The notes: generated from the sequence alone by a model not told the origin. A DNA stretch of 31,517 nt from an uncultured Lachnospiraceae bacterium (GCA_910578645.1 CAJTQI010000017.1:1-31517); one strand, 5' to 3'. Positions 14,313-22,845 are shown, numbered from the stretch's first letter. Made by a program: numbers and translations.

Positions 14313-14819
14313 CTACGGCCTCCTTTCCGTAAGAATCTTCTTTACTTCTTCCCTGCCACGCCTAAGTCTTGTCTTGATGGTTCCTTCCTTCTCGTTCAAG
14401 ACCCCTGCAATCTCCTGTATGGAATAATCCTCATAGTAGAAAAGATAAATCGGATTTCTGTAAATCACCGGAAGCTTTAAAACCGCCTCAAGCGTCCTGT
14501 CATCCTTAATCTGGTAAGGCAGATATACTTCTCTGGTCTCCGCTATCAATGACTCTTCTAAAGCCACTGTCTTACGCCTCCAACTGCTTTTCAAGATATC
14601 CATACAAATATGAATGGTTGTGCGTATCAACCATGCTTTCTCATGTTCTTTGCTCTGAATCGGTTTCTCATCCTTCATATAGCGTAGAAACGCTTCCTGT
14701 ACCACATCCTCGGCATCGGCCCGGTTCTTCATATTGGAAAAGGCAATCCGGTACAACATCGTCTGATACTCTTCCGCCAGATAAGTCCACCTTTGCTCCT
14801 TTTCAAATTTATGCTCCAT
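14313..14819 (-). CDS. ECF-type sigma-70 factor
   Basis: 168 aa. Region 2 spans residues 15-85 (MLYRIAFSNMKNRADAEDVV, QEAFLRYMKDEKPIQSKEHE, KAWLIRTTIHICMDILKSSW). Region 4 spans about 110-162 (LEAVLKLPVIYRNPIYLFYY, IQEIAGVLNEKEGTIKTRLR). The spacer between them is short, as in ECF factors. It should direct RNA polymerase to a small regulon, including perhaps its own operon. The two downstream genes are soluble unknowns and no canonical anti-sigma gene is present. Confidence 0.92.
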   Translation of the reverse strand: MEHKFEKEQRWTYLAEEYQTMLYRIAFSNMKNRADAEDVVQEAFLRYMKDEKPIQSKEHEKAWLIRTTIHICMDILKSSWRRKTVALEESLIAETREVYLPYQIKDDRTLEAVLKLPVIYRNPIYLFYYEDYSIQEIAGVLNEKEGTIKTRLRRGREEVKKILTERRP

Positions 14820-14995
14820 CCCCTCATTGTCCCCTACTTTTCTGTGTATGTGCCGGTTTCATACGCAATCGTCCTGCGCGGCGCACATTGTAGATGCACA
14901 GGTTTTGTCCGCAAGCCAGAACAAAAACACCCTTCGTGCACCTTCGGCATACAACTGCGGCAGCCTTTTTCCACACCTCTGTAAATAATACGAAT

Positions 14996-15041
14996 AACAG
15001 GCAGAAAAAGTTTCATTTCAAGAAATTTTTCTGCCTGTTCT
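14996..15041 (-). terminator. Leftward terminator of the ABC transporter operon
   Basis: AACAGGCAGAAAAA pairs with TTTTTCTGCCTGTT around an inner TTTC/GAAA stem. It lies about 50 bases past the permease stop at 15092. The T tract is partly within the stem. Confidence 0.65.
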
Positions 15042-15091
15042 ATGACGCCCTGTCTGCAATTCTATATATAATAATTTATCCGGGCAGCCTC

Positions 15092-15772
15092 TTAATTATC
15101 CCGTTTTTGGGTCACTTTGGCACACAATATCATCGCTCCCACAAATATTGCCACCGCTACTGCCACACTTATCCATCCTGCCACTACCAGCTTCCCGCTT
15201 ATATTCTCAATAATCTGTTGCATCCCGTCAGGTTCTACAAATATTTCTTTAGAGACATTCATCGTTGCGAAAAAGAAGCTCATTCCCGGAATTATCCTGA
15301 TAATGGCTAACAGGTTCTGTCCCCACTTCTCACCAAACAGATACATAAACACATATTCCACTGCCATAATCACTATACCCACAGCAAAGCCAATTAGGCA
15401 CACCGACATGTCTATACCACTGAATCCATATCCTGCCATCCGATAGTACACCGCTCCTACTATACCACACGCGACAGCAATTGCCATCAGTGACAATCCG
15501 TACAGGAATCTCCCCAATACCCTGTCCCAGGTAGTAGCGGGCAAAAGCAGTAAAAATCCGTTCTCCTGCCTCTGGCATGTTCCAAAAGGCGTTGTAGAAA
15601 AGACAATTGTAATAAACACCATGTATAAGAAGACCGTCACAGTGTTAAAAGTATCTGCCTGCGACTTGGGATTTCCCATAATAAAACTTACAAATATCAA
15701 GTACACAGGGATAAAAAGCAATTGCTGCCTCGTCTTAATAAAATCTATTTTAGTAAACCCTAATGCCCTCAT
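15092..15772 (-). CDS. ABC-2-type transporter permease
   Basis: 226 aa with about six hydrophobic segments (for example LLFIPVYLIFVSFIMG, TVTVFLYMVFITIVF, GLSLMAIAVACGIVGAVYY, SVCLIGFAVGIVIMAVEYVF and VVAGWISVAVAVAIFVGAMI). The motif NGFLLLLPATTWDRVLGRFL between segments 2 and 3 is typical of permeases in YtrA-controlled operons. It starts 6 bases after the ATPase stop and forms the membrane half of that transporter. Substrate unknown; such systems are often induced by cell-wall-active compounds. Confidence 0.88.
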   Translation of the reverse strand: MRALGFTKIDFIKTRQQLLFIPVYLIFVSFIMGNPKSQADTFNTVTVFLYMVFITIVFSTTPFGTCQRQENGFLLLLPATTWDRVLGRFLYGLSLMAIAVACGIVGAVYYRMAGYGFSGIDMSVCLIGFAVGIVIMAVEYVFMYLFGEKWGQNLLAIIRIIPGMSFFFATMNVSKEIFVEPDGMQQIIENISGKLVVAGWISVAVAVAIFVGAMILCAKVTQKRDN

Positions 15773-15777
15773 GCCGT

Positions 15778-16644
15778 CTACACCCCTTTCTTTGTCTCTA
15801 AATCTTTAATGTAATGAATCACAATTTCATCAATATTTGGTTTTTCAAAGTGAAACTCCTTTGTCAAAAGTTCCGCTCTATCGCTAGGTAAAATCGCCTC
15901 AAACCCATAAGCATTATCAATAATGCCAATCAACTCTCCCTGTAACTGCGAAGACAACGCCCGCCGTTCCCCCTTCACCAGAAGATAGCTGTCAAGCAGC
16001 TCGTCCTTCGTATCATAGAGCACCGTTCTTCCATCGTGTATAAAATAAATATAGTCCGCAATCTGCTCCAAGTCACTCAAGATATGTGTGGAAAAAATCA
16101 CACTGCGGCTGCCGTCCGCAATATATTCCTGTAAAAGGTCCAACACTTCCGCACGCACCACCGGGTCCAATCCGTTCGTCGCCTCATCCAGCACAAGAAG
16201 CCTTGTATCCCTGGCAAGCACCGAAGCAAACATAAGCTTCACTTTCATACCCCTGGAAAAATCCTTGACCTTCATCTTCTCTGAGAGTTTCCACTTCTGC
16301 AGCAACTCACTAAATTTTTCTTCCGAGAAAGTCTTGTAAAAGCTCTTCAGGACGCCTCTGATATTCTTTACCGTAAAATTGGGCGGATAATAAAACTCGT
16401 CCCCGATATAACCGATTCTCTCCTTGTAGTCCACCGCGTCCTTATCGCATGCTATACCGTCCACATAGACTTCACCCTCAGAGCATTTACATATATCGGT
16501 AATCAAATTCAGCGTAGTGCTCTTACCTGCACCGTTCTGCCCCACATATCCCATAATATATCCTTGCGGCAGTGTAAAACTGATATTTTCCAAGCGAAAT
16601 TCTTTATAATATTTTGATAAGTTCCTTACCTCCAACAATTCCAT
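15778..16644 (-). CDS. ABC transporter ATP-binding protein
   Basis: 288 aa from MELLEVRNLSKYYKEFRLEN; the frame is open 45 codons further upstream, but family members start here. Walker A is GQNGAGKST (35-43), the signature is FSRGMKVKL (a variant of LSGGM), Walker B is LLVLDEATNGLD, and the switch His is in FSTHI. The C-terminal 70 residues resemble those of YtrB-like ATPases. It powers the permease that follows. The start has only a weak ribosome site (AAAGGA 12 bases upstream), and alternative in-frame starts lie at 16668 and 16704. Confidence 0.9.
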   Translation of the reverse strand: MELLEVRNLSKYYKEFRLENISFTLPQGYIMGYVGQNGAGKSTTLNLITDICKCSEGEVYVDGIACDKDAVDYKERIGYIGDEFYYPPNFTVKNIRGVLKSFYKTFSEEKFSELLQKWKLSEKMKVKDFSRGMKVKLMFASVLARDTRLLVLDEATNGLDPVVRAEVLDLLQEYIADGSRSVIFSTHILSDLEQIADYIYFIHDGRTVLYDTKDELLDSYLLVKGERRALSSQLQGELIGIIDNAYGFEAILPSDRAELLTKEFHFEKPNIDEIVIHYIKDLETKKGV

Positions 16645-16742
16645 AACCTGACCATTCCTTTCTCCCATAGCACATGCAGCAAACCGCCTCACCCACTCTG
16701 CCATACATCTCCACAGGCGCCCTGGCGCCAATGCATCAAAAG

Positions 16743-17117
16743 TTAATATGTCTCCAACAAATTTCTGAATACACTGCACAGCTCCTCATCCGGCATCCCC
16801 ATGGTCCGCGCCGTCCGAATCGCAGTTGTCAATCCTTCCTCAATACGCATCAGATATTGCTCCTGCAACATACTGTTATTCTTGGAAAGTACAACGCTCC
16901 CCTTGCCTTGCATGGTTGCAATAAATCCCTCAGCCTCTAAATCACTGTAGGCTCTGGTGGTAGTAATCACACTCACCCCCACCTCCTTCGCAAGCTGCCT
17001 GATAGACGGCAATGTACTGCCCTCCGGAATCTGCCCGCTTAAAATCTGCTCTTTAAGCTGTTCCTTAATCTGAGCATAGATTGGCAGTTCCGATTGATTT
17101 GATACGATAATCCTCAT
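16743..17117 (-). CDS. GntR-family regulator, YtrA subfamily
   Basis: 124 aa, the short length of YtrA-type members. The winged helix is at residues 10-75: PIYAQIKEQLKEQILSGQIP, LPSIRQLAKEVGVSVITTTR, AYSDLEAEGFIATMQGKGSV. Only a short dimerisation tail follows, with no sugar or fatty-acid effector domain. AGGAGG precedes the start. It heads the operon with the ATPase and permease. YtrA proteins repress their own operon; an inverted repeat at 17256-17287 is the likely operator. Confidence 0.92.
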   Translation of the reverse strand: MRIIVSNQSELPIYAQIKEQLKEQILSGQIPEGSTLPSIRQLAKEVGVSVITTTRAYSDLEAEGFIATMQGKGSVVLSKNNSMLQEQYLMRIEEGLTTAIRTARTMGMPDEELCSVFRNLLETY

Positions 17118-17255
17118 TGGTTAACCTCCTCACAGTTTCCTGTCGTCACAGGGCTTCGTGGTAAAAAAACAAGCTTTGCCCAGATGCGGGATGATAAGTA
17201 TTCTTATGGAAAACTTATCGCAGCCCCGGAATATCCGAGGATTTCTTATAAAGTA

Positions 17256-17287
17256 TATACTGTATATATATTATTATATACAGTATA
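17256..17287. promoter_or_regulatory. Inverted-repeat operator candidate for the YtrA-type regulator
   Basis: TATACTGTATATA (17256-17268) and TATATACAGTATA (17275-17287) are a perfect 13-bp inverted repeat with a 6-base centre, about 140 bases upstream of the gntR start. The AT-rich arms can also serve as -10 elements. Confidence 0.65.
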
Positions 17288-17311
17288 TGCAGTTTGTCAA
17301 GAAGGAAATCA

Positions 17312-17428
17312 CATAAGCAGACTCGGAAGGCTCTGCCTTCCTCGTTCGCGTTGCTCGCCACAAAGGTATATAATTATCTCCTTGTGCAAGCACGGAGATA
17401 ATTATATACCTTTGTGGCTCTGCTTATG
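17312..17428. other. Three-way-junction inverted-repeat element
   Basis: Outer stem CATAAGCAGA (17312-17321) with TCTGCTTATG (17419-17428). Inside are hairpin GGAAGGC-tct-GCCTTCC (17325-17341) and a perfect 25-bp stem (17357-17381 with 17394-17418) with a 12-base loop. All three stems are perfect. It is not a classical terminator and lies between the GntR promoter and the PTS terminator. It could be a small mobile repeat or a structured RNA. Confidence 0.75.
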
Positions 17429-17433
17429 CGCGC

Positions 17434-17462
17434 AAAAAGACGGAGACCAAATGGTCTCCGTC
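17434..17462 (-). terminator. Terminator of the PTS operon
   Basis: GACGGAGACC (17439-17448), AAAT loop, GGTCTCCGTC (17453-17462). On the minus strand it is followed by TTTTT. It lies 40 bases past the EIICB stop. Confidence 0.88.
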
Positions 17463-17502
17463 CTGCCAGGGGTTTGGTATGCGCGCACGCTTATACCTAT
17501 TA

Positions 17503-18969
17503 TTATAACATCTTCTTCATCTCGTCTGCTACGAACTGTACTTTCGTGCCTACGATTACCTGAACTGCATTCTTGCCAGGTCTCATAACGCCCGCAACAC
17601 CTGCAGATTTAATTTTCTTCTCATCAACCAGCGTATAGTCGTTAATTTCCAGGCGAAGTCTTGTAATACAGTTATCCAAAGACTTCACATTAGCTTTTCC
17701 GCCCAAGCCTTCCAAGATGATGGAAGCTACCTGTGTGAAATCACTATTGGAAAGAACCGCTTTCTTCTCTTCTTCCAAATCATCGTCTTCTCTACCCGGT
17801 GTCTTCAAGTCAAACTTCACGATTGCGAAGCGGAATACCAAATAGAATACTACGAATGCAGCAATGCCAAGAGGAATAATCAACCATGTCTTCTGTGCTG
17901 CCGGAAGTGATGCGGAGAACAGAAGGTCTGTCGCACCTGCCGAGAAGCTGAAACCTGCCCTGAATCCAACCAATGTAGTGATAACGGTAAAAATACCATA
18001 TAACAATGCATAAATCACATACAGAAGCGGTGCAAGGAACATGAAACCAAATTCGAAAGGCTCTGTAACACCACAGACAAAGGAACAAACTGCTGCGGAA
18101 GCTACCAAACCGATTGCAACTTTCTTCTTGTTATCCTTAGCTGTCTGAATCATAGCAAGTGCAGCACCCGGAATACCGAACATCATACAAGGGAAGAAGC
18201 CGGACATATACATACCAAGGCTCCATGAAACGTCTGCGCTTGTTTCACCTGCCCAGAAGTGGGACAAATCGCCAAGTCCAATCGTGTCAAACCAGAATAC
18301 GTTGTTAAGTGCATGATGTAAGCCTGTAGGGATTAACAATCTGTTCAAGAATGCATAGATACCTGCGCCTACCGGGCCAAGTCCTACGATTCCCTGTCCA
18401 ACTGCAATCAACGCGCCGAATACTACCGGCCATACAAACAACAGAACTGCGGAAGCAGCGATTGATACGACACCTGAAATCAAAGCTACACAACGCTTAC
18501 CACTAAAGAAGGACAGCCAATCCGGCAATCTCGTTCCTTTAAATTTATTGTAGCAGCTTGCGCCGATAATACCGGCAATAATACCGATAAAAGGATTCGC
18601 AATCTTAGCAAAAGCCAGTGACTTATTCGCATTGTCTGCAACCGAAGGCATCATTGTTGTAACTGTGCCAACTGCAAGCAGGTTTGTAATCATCAACCAG
18701 GATGCCAATGCTGCAAGACCTGCCGTACCGTCATGGTCATCCGACATACCGACACCGACGCCGATTACAAACAGAATCGCCATATTGTCAATCAGAGCGC
18801 CGCCCGCTTTCACCAGAAAGAATCCAAGCAGATTTAAAAATCCCGTAATTTCACCACCCTGCATGGTTGCCGGGCAAAGTGCATATCCGATACCCATCAA
18901 GATACCGCATATAGGCAGACACGCTACGGGAAGCATCAGTGACTTACCTAACTTTTGTAAATACTTCAT
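17503..18969 (-). CDS. nagE: PTS EIICB, N-acetylglucosamine/glucose type
   Basis: 488 aa. The EIIC membrane domain occupies about residues 1-380 and contains PDWLSFFSGKRCVALISGVV, NRLLIPTGLHHALNNVFWFD, MSGFFPCMMFGIPGAALAMI and GVTEPFEFGFMFLAPLLYVI. After the linker LKTPGREDDD comes the EIIB domain (about 410-488), whose phospho-Cys is C434 in NCITRLRL. The linker and the GFFPxMMFGxPGAALAM segment are closer to NagE than to glucose PtsG, so GlcNAc is the likelier substrate; glucose cannot be excluded. There is no fused EIIA; the separate EIIA at 21096 should supply it. Last gene of the LicT-led cluster, with GGGGG before the start. Confidence 0.9.
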   Translation of the reverse strand: MKYLQKLGKSLMLPVACLPICGILMGIGYALCPATMQGGEITGFLNLLGFFLVKAGGALIDNMAILFVIGVGVGMSDDHDGTAGLAALASWLMITNLLAVGTVTTMMPSVADNANKSLAFAKIANPFIGIIAGIIGASCYNKFKGTRLPDWLSFFSGKRCVALISGVVSIAASAVLLFVWPVVFGALIAVGQGIVGLGPVGAGIYAFLNRLLIPTGLHHALNNVFWFDTIGLGDLSHFWAGETSADVSWSLGMYMSGFFPCMMFGIPGAALAMIQTAKDNKKKVAIGLVASAAVCSFVCGVTEPFEFGFMFLAPLLYVIYALLYGIFTVITTLVGFRAGFSFSAGATDLLFSASLPAAQKTWLIIPLGIAAFVVFYLVFRFAIVKFDLKTPGREDDDLEEEKKAVLSNSDFTQVASIILEGLGGKANVKSLDNCITRLRLEINDYTLVDEKKIKSAGVAGVMRPGKNAVQVIVGTKVQFVADEMKKML

Positions 18970-19065
18970 AAATGTAACCCCCTTCTCATTATTTAGTTCC
19001 GCCCTAGCTACAGAACCAATATTTTCTCTTTATATTCTATGGGTTTCCACCCTTGAATATCATTG

Positions 19066-19323
19066 TTACAGATTCTCTTTGAAAAACTGCTGCATACCTT
19101 CATATGCCGCATCTTCGTCTTCACCTTCCAATGTACAGGTGACTTCCATTCCCTGTTTCACACCCAGGCTCATTAGCTTTAACAATTTCTTGGCGTCAGC
19201 GCTCTTGCCGTCACTTGTTATGGTGACCTGGCATTTGTACTCCGCCGCCTTCCTTACCAAAAGCCCTGCCGGTCTCGCATGGATTCCTACCGGGTCTTGT
19301 ATAACATATTGAAATTCTTTCAT
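19066..19323 (-). CDS. ptsH: Phosphocarrier protein HPr with Lys at position 46
   Basis: 85 aa. The active-site loop is GIHARPAG with H15, phosphorylated by EI, and R17. The region around residue 46 reads SADAKKLLKLMSLG (41-54). Aligned on the conserved MSLG, position 46 is Lys rather than the Ser that HPr kinase phosphorylates in Bacillota. Phosphotransfer should be intact, but HPr(Ser-P)/CcpA control by this protein should not be possible. It lies between EI and EIICB in the same direction. Confidence 0.95.
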   Translation of the reverse strand: MKEFQYVIQDPVGIHARPAGLLVRKAAEYKCQVTITSDGKSADAKKLLKLMSLGVKQGMEVTCTLEGEDEDAAYEGMQQFFKENL

Positions 19324-19467
19324 CCTACCTTCCTCCTGTCTTTAAAATATTATATTGCTTGCCTGTATCCGTCCTATTGCATTGACATGTCTTCGCTTCG
19401 TCAAGTAGTTGTCAGAATACAGTACATATTTCATTCCTCTTAGATAAGACATCAAATCCTTTGAAAA

Positions 19468-21081
19468 TTATATATCCCTCACAGCCTTACGTACTTTCAA
19501 CACCGCCGAAGGAGATACGCTAAGCTCATCCACTCCCATATCAAGGAATGTCTCCGTCAGGTCTGTGTCCGCCGCAAGTTCTCCGCAGATACCTGCCCAT
19601 ATGCCTGCATCATGTGCACTCTGTACCGTCATCTCAATCAGTTTCAGCACTGCCGGATGATGGGTATTGCATGTACTTTCCAATTTCTGGTTCTGCCTGT
19701 CAACCGCAAGCGTATACTGGGTCAGGTCATTGGTGCCGATACTGAAGAAATCCACTTCCTTGGCAAGTTCTGCGGAAATAACCGCCGCTGCCGGCGTCTC
19801 CACCATAATGCCCAGTTCCACGCCACCCATCGGGTAACCTTCTACCTTCAGTTCCCCTTTCACCTGCTCTACGATTTCCTTGACACGTCTGACTTCCTCC
19901 ACAGACACAATCATCGGGAACATAATCGCCGCCTGTCCGTATGCAGAAGCCCGGTAAATTGCCCTTAACTGGGTAATAAAAATTTCCGGTCTGTCTAAAC
20001 AGATTCTGATTGCCCGGTAGCCAAGCGCAGGATTCTCCTCAGGCTCTAAGTTAAAATAATCTACTTTCTTATCAGCGCCGATATCCAGTGTCCTGATAAT
20101 TACTTTCCTGCCCTCCATCTTCTCAAGCACTGTCTTATAGCTTACATACTGTTCCTCCTCCGTAGGGAATGTATCCCTACCCAAATAAAGAAACTCACTC
20201 CTGAATAAACCGATTCCGCCAGCATCTGCCGAGAGAGCCGCATCCGCATCACTGACTTTACCTATATTGGCATATATATGGACTTTCCTTCCGTCACTTG
20301 TGACATTGTCCTTGCCCTTTAGCAGTTCCAATGCCTCCAAATCAGCAACCCACTGATTCTTTCGGCGTATCATCTCATCCAAAAGCTCCTGGTCAGGCTC
20401 CATGATAAATTCCCCGTTGAATCCATCTACCACGCCCACCTTGCCATTCCACTCTTCCGACGGCTCCATCGCGGTATTGACCAAAGCCGGAAGATTCATG
20501 CTCCTGGCCAGAATCGCCGTGTGGGAATTGGATGAACCACGCACCGTCACGAAAGCCAATATTTTATTCTTATCCATCTTCACCGTCTCACTGGGAGTCA
20601 AATCATCGGCTACCAGAATGACCGGCTCATCCGTGGGGATTCCATCCTCCGCAACTCCCATCAGAATCCTGACAACCCGCTGTGAAATATCCTTCACATC
20701 CGCTGCCCGGGCCTTCATGTACTCATCGTCCATGGAGGCAAACATCTCAGCGAATTGGTCTTGTGCCATTTCCACGGCATATTCCGCATTCACCCCTTCT
20801 TTGACCACATCCTCGATTGCCTCAAGATAGTCATCATCTTCCAACATCATCCTGTGTATGTCAAAAATCATGGCGTGGTCTTCACCTACATTTACAAGCG
20901 CCTCATCATAGAGTGCTGTCAACTGCTCTTTTGCAGTCTCTATCGCCTGTTTATATCTGCCAATCTCAGCATCAATATCAGTAATCTCTGTCTTTACAAC
21001 CTGGTAATCCTGTTTCTGATACCAGAAAATTCTGCCCACAGCGATACCTTTCAAGACGCTCTTGCCACTATATTTATTCAT
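19468..21081 (-). CDS. ptsI: PTS enzyme I (phosphoenolpyruvate-protein phosphotransferase)
   Basis: 537 aa, slightly shorter than the usual 570. The N-terminal HPr-binding helical domain is followed by the phospho-His loop RGSSNSHTAILARS with H187; it replaces the usual GGRTSHTAI. The PEP-binding TIM barrel has ADAGGIGLFRSEFLYL, IIRTLDIGADK and FFSIGTNDLTQYTLAVDR. The catalytic Cys is C499 in GICGELAAD. The enzyme passes phosphate from PEP to HPr in the cytosol. GGAGG precedes the start. It lies 14 bases downstream of the EIIA gene, so the two are co-transcribed. Confidence 0.96.
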   Translation of the reverse strand: MNKYSGKSVLKGIAVGRIFWYQKQDYQVVKTEITDIDAEIGRYKQAIETAKEQLTALYDEALVNVGEDHAMIFDIHRMMLEDDDYLEAIEDVVKEGVNAEYAVEMAQDQFAEMFASMDDEYMKARAADVKDISQRVVRILMGVAEDGIPTDEPVILVADDLTPSETVKMDKNKILAFVTVRGSSNSHTAILARSMNLPALVNTAMEPSEEWNGKVGVVDGFNGEFIMEPDQELLDEMIRRKNQWVADLEALELLKGKDNVTSDGRKVHIYANIGKVSDADAALSADAGGIGLFRSEFLYLGRDTFPTEEEQYVSYKTVLEKMEGRKVIIRTLDIGADKKVDYFNLEPEENPALGYRAIRICLDRPEIFITQLRAIYRASAYGQAAIMFPMIVSVEEVRRVKEIVEQVKGELKVEGYPMGGVELGIMVETPAAAVISAELAKEVDFFSIGTNDLTQYTLAVDRQNQKLESTCNTHHPAVLKLIEMTVQSAHDAGIWAGICGELAADTDLTETFLDMGVDELSVSPSAVLKVRKAVRDI

Positions 21082-21095
21082 TCCGGCGCCTCCTT

Positions 21096-21584
21096 CTACT
21101 TATTCAGTGTCAGGATGTCATCTCCCTGCGCCACGTCGCCGGCCTCACCTGCTGCCACTTCTGCAAACTCATCTGAATTGCAGACAATGACCGGCGTAAT
21201 TGTGTCATACCCTGCCGCCTTAATCTGCTCTATATCCGCTTCTAAAAGAAGGTCTCCCCTCTTCACTTTCTGCCCTTCCGAAGCATGAATTGTAAAATGT
21301 TCCCCATTCAGCTTCACCGTATCAAGTCCCACATGAATCAGGATTTCCACGCCATCGTCACTGGTAACTGCCGCCGCATGTCCGGTCGGGAATACCGTCG
21401 TCACTGTACCGTCCACCGGGGCACAAATCCGGTTACCTGCCGGAATCACAGCCGCCCCCTTCCCTAGTATTTCGTCGCTGAACGTAGGGTCATTCACCTC
21501 CTTGATGCTGACCAGACGTCCGGACACCGGAGCCCCCACCTTGATGCCGTTGTCCTTTGCAAATAAATTCTGAAATAGTTTCAT
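21096..21584 (-). CDS. PTS glucose-family EIIA (Crr-like)
   Basis: 162 aa from MKLFQNLFAKDNGIKVGAPV; GGGGGC precedes this Met, and the frame upstream of it lacks a site. The two active-site histidines are H69 in PTGHAAA and H84 in LIHVGLDTV; H84 is the phosphorylated one. The fold is the free-standing EIIA-Glc. It should accept phosphate from HPr and pass it to EIIB of the NagE-like permease. It is co-directional with EI, HPr and EIICB and lies 176 bases downstream of licT. Confidence 0.93.
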   Translation of the reverse strand: MKLFQNLFAKDNGIKVGAPVSGRLVSIKEVNDPTFSDEILGKGAAVIPAGNRICAPVDGTVTTVFPTGHAAAVTSDDGVEILIHVGLDTVKLNGEHFTIHASEGQKVKRGDLLLEADIEQIKAAGYDTITPVIVCNSDEFAEVAAGEAGDVAQGDDILTLNK

Positions 21585-21760
21585 AAACTGCCCCCTTTCT
21601 AAGCAATCAGCCTGACGTACACTAATACAAGAATGCCCCGATGCCCTGGCATGTATACAGTTCCTCTTCAACGCACGTCCATCCACGGAATAACACACTA
21701 TACCAATTCACATAACATACAATGCTACCCTGTCCGCAGCATCTGTATTCCGCCTATCAC

Positions 21761-22600
21761 TTAACACGTATACAAATCCCGCATACGTTTAATATTCAGT
21801 ACAAGATATATCTTCTCTTCTTCGGTCATATTACATTGGTACTCATTTTCTATATATTCGCTGACCGTATCAATAATCTGGTATTCCCGTTGGTAATTGC
21901 CTTTCACAAACCGATAAAGCACCTCATCCCTGCGCCCGCTCATAGGTTCCTCCGACACAAGCCTGTTTGCAAGCTGCTTTAAGTCTGAAATCAAATGCTC
22001 CCTTGGGTATGCGCTTCCTTCCGGTATGGGTATCTGCCGCTCTATAATCTCCATCATCTCACGCATCATCTTAATCATAATGAATGTCGTGCCCATAGCA
22101 GAATTGAGCTCCCCGTTAATCAGATGGAGTGCCACACTGGCAGCCTCATCCTCAGCAAGACGGCATCCGAATCTCTCTTCTATAAGTTCTAACGCATACC
22201 GCCCGACAGAGTACTCTACCGGATAAAACAGCCTTACTTCGTCAAACAGCGCGTTATTAAAATTCATTCCTCCCAAATGTCTGTTCAATGCAAAGTTGAT
22301 ATGGTCTGTCAGCGTCAAATATACGTTCTGGCTAAATATCAACCCAAGACTTTCTTTCGCATATGTTATAATATCCGTCGAAAGCCTAATATACTCCAGT
22401 GGAAGCGAGGCCAACAATTCTTTGAAATGCTCCTTGTTATCCATATTGTCCAATCTGAAAATCTTCTCAACTGACTCTTCTGAAACCTCTCCTCCCGGTT
22501 TCTGCCCGAAACCGATACCTTTTCCCATAGCAATCAGCTCTTCGCCCTGACTATCCCTTGCAGAGATAATATTATTGTTAATTACCTTATCGACCCGCAC
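21761..22600 (-). CDS. licT: LicT/BglG-family antiterminator with degenerate PRD2
   Basis: 279 aa from a GTG start (GAGG 7 bases upstream). The RNA-binding CAT domain is residues 1-55 (VDKVINNNIISARDSQGEEL, MGKGIGFG). PRD1 (about 65-170) keeps both regulatory histidines: H100 in LTDHINFAL and H159 in ASVALHLING. PRD2 (about 172-275) has lost both: D206 stands where LicT has its first PRD2 His (SDLKQLANRL), and N269 replaces the second (YLVLNIKRM). In LicT, HPr phosphorylates the PRD2 histidines to activate, while the EII phosphorylates PRD1 to inhibit. This protein should respond only to the EII signal. A matching RAT site lies in its own leader. Confidence 0.94.
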   Translation of the reverse strand: MRVDKVINNNIISARDSQGEELIAMGKGIGFGQKPGGEVSEESVEKIFRLDNMDNKEHFKELLASLPLEYIRLSTDIITYAKESLGLIFSQNVYLTLTDHINFALNRHLGGMNFNNALFDEVRLFYPVEYSVGRYALELIEERFGCRLAEDEAASVALHLINGELNSAMGTTFIMIKMMREMMEIIERQIPIPEGSAYPREHLISDLKQLANRLVSEEPMSGRRDEVLYRFVKGNYQREYQIIDTVSEYIENEYQCNMTEEEKIYLVLNIKRMRDLYTC

Positions 22601-22760
22601 TTTTCAATCCTCAACGTTGCCACATGCACTCATCCGTCCAAACGCTTCGCAGCAAGCTACTGAGCACCCAGCTTGTAACCTGGCCAAGCTATGCTACAAG
22701 AACAGACACGCCCTTCGCACAGCTATGCATCCACTTTATTTCAAAGAATATTCTTCTGTG
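22601..22760 (-). other. Leader between the LicT-controlled terminator and licT
   Basis: About 160 bases of transcribed leader with several short inverted repeats, such as the pair AGCTTG/CAAGCT near 22654-22676, and no gene. It ends at the GAGG ribosome site of licT. Confidence 0.5.
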
Positions 22761-22820
22761 AAATAAAAAAACCAAATTTTATAAATAGACCAACCCGGCC
22801 CACTTATAAAATTTGGTTTT
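22761..22820 (-). terminator. LicT-controlled leader terminator
   Basis: A 17-bp stem (22768-22784 with 22804-22820) followed on the minus strand by a T run. It lies upstream of licT rather than downstream of a gene, and its 5' arm begins inside the RAT. This is the classical arrangement for antitermination. Confidence 0.9.
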
Positions 22821-22845
22821 GCCCGCTTTCGTGCAGTAACAACCC
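22815..22845 (-). promoter_or_regulatory. RAT (ribonucleic antiterminator) site for LicT
   Basis: On the minus strand it reads GGGTTGTTACTGC, ACGAAA, GCGGGCAAAACC. This follows the LicT/BglG/SacY RAT consensus (GG-TTGTTACTG ... GGCAAAACC). Its last 6 bases overlap the terminator stem, so LicT binding would block terminator folding and let transcription into licT and the PTS genes. Confidence 0.9.
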
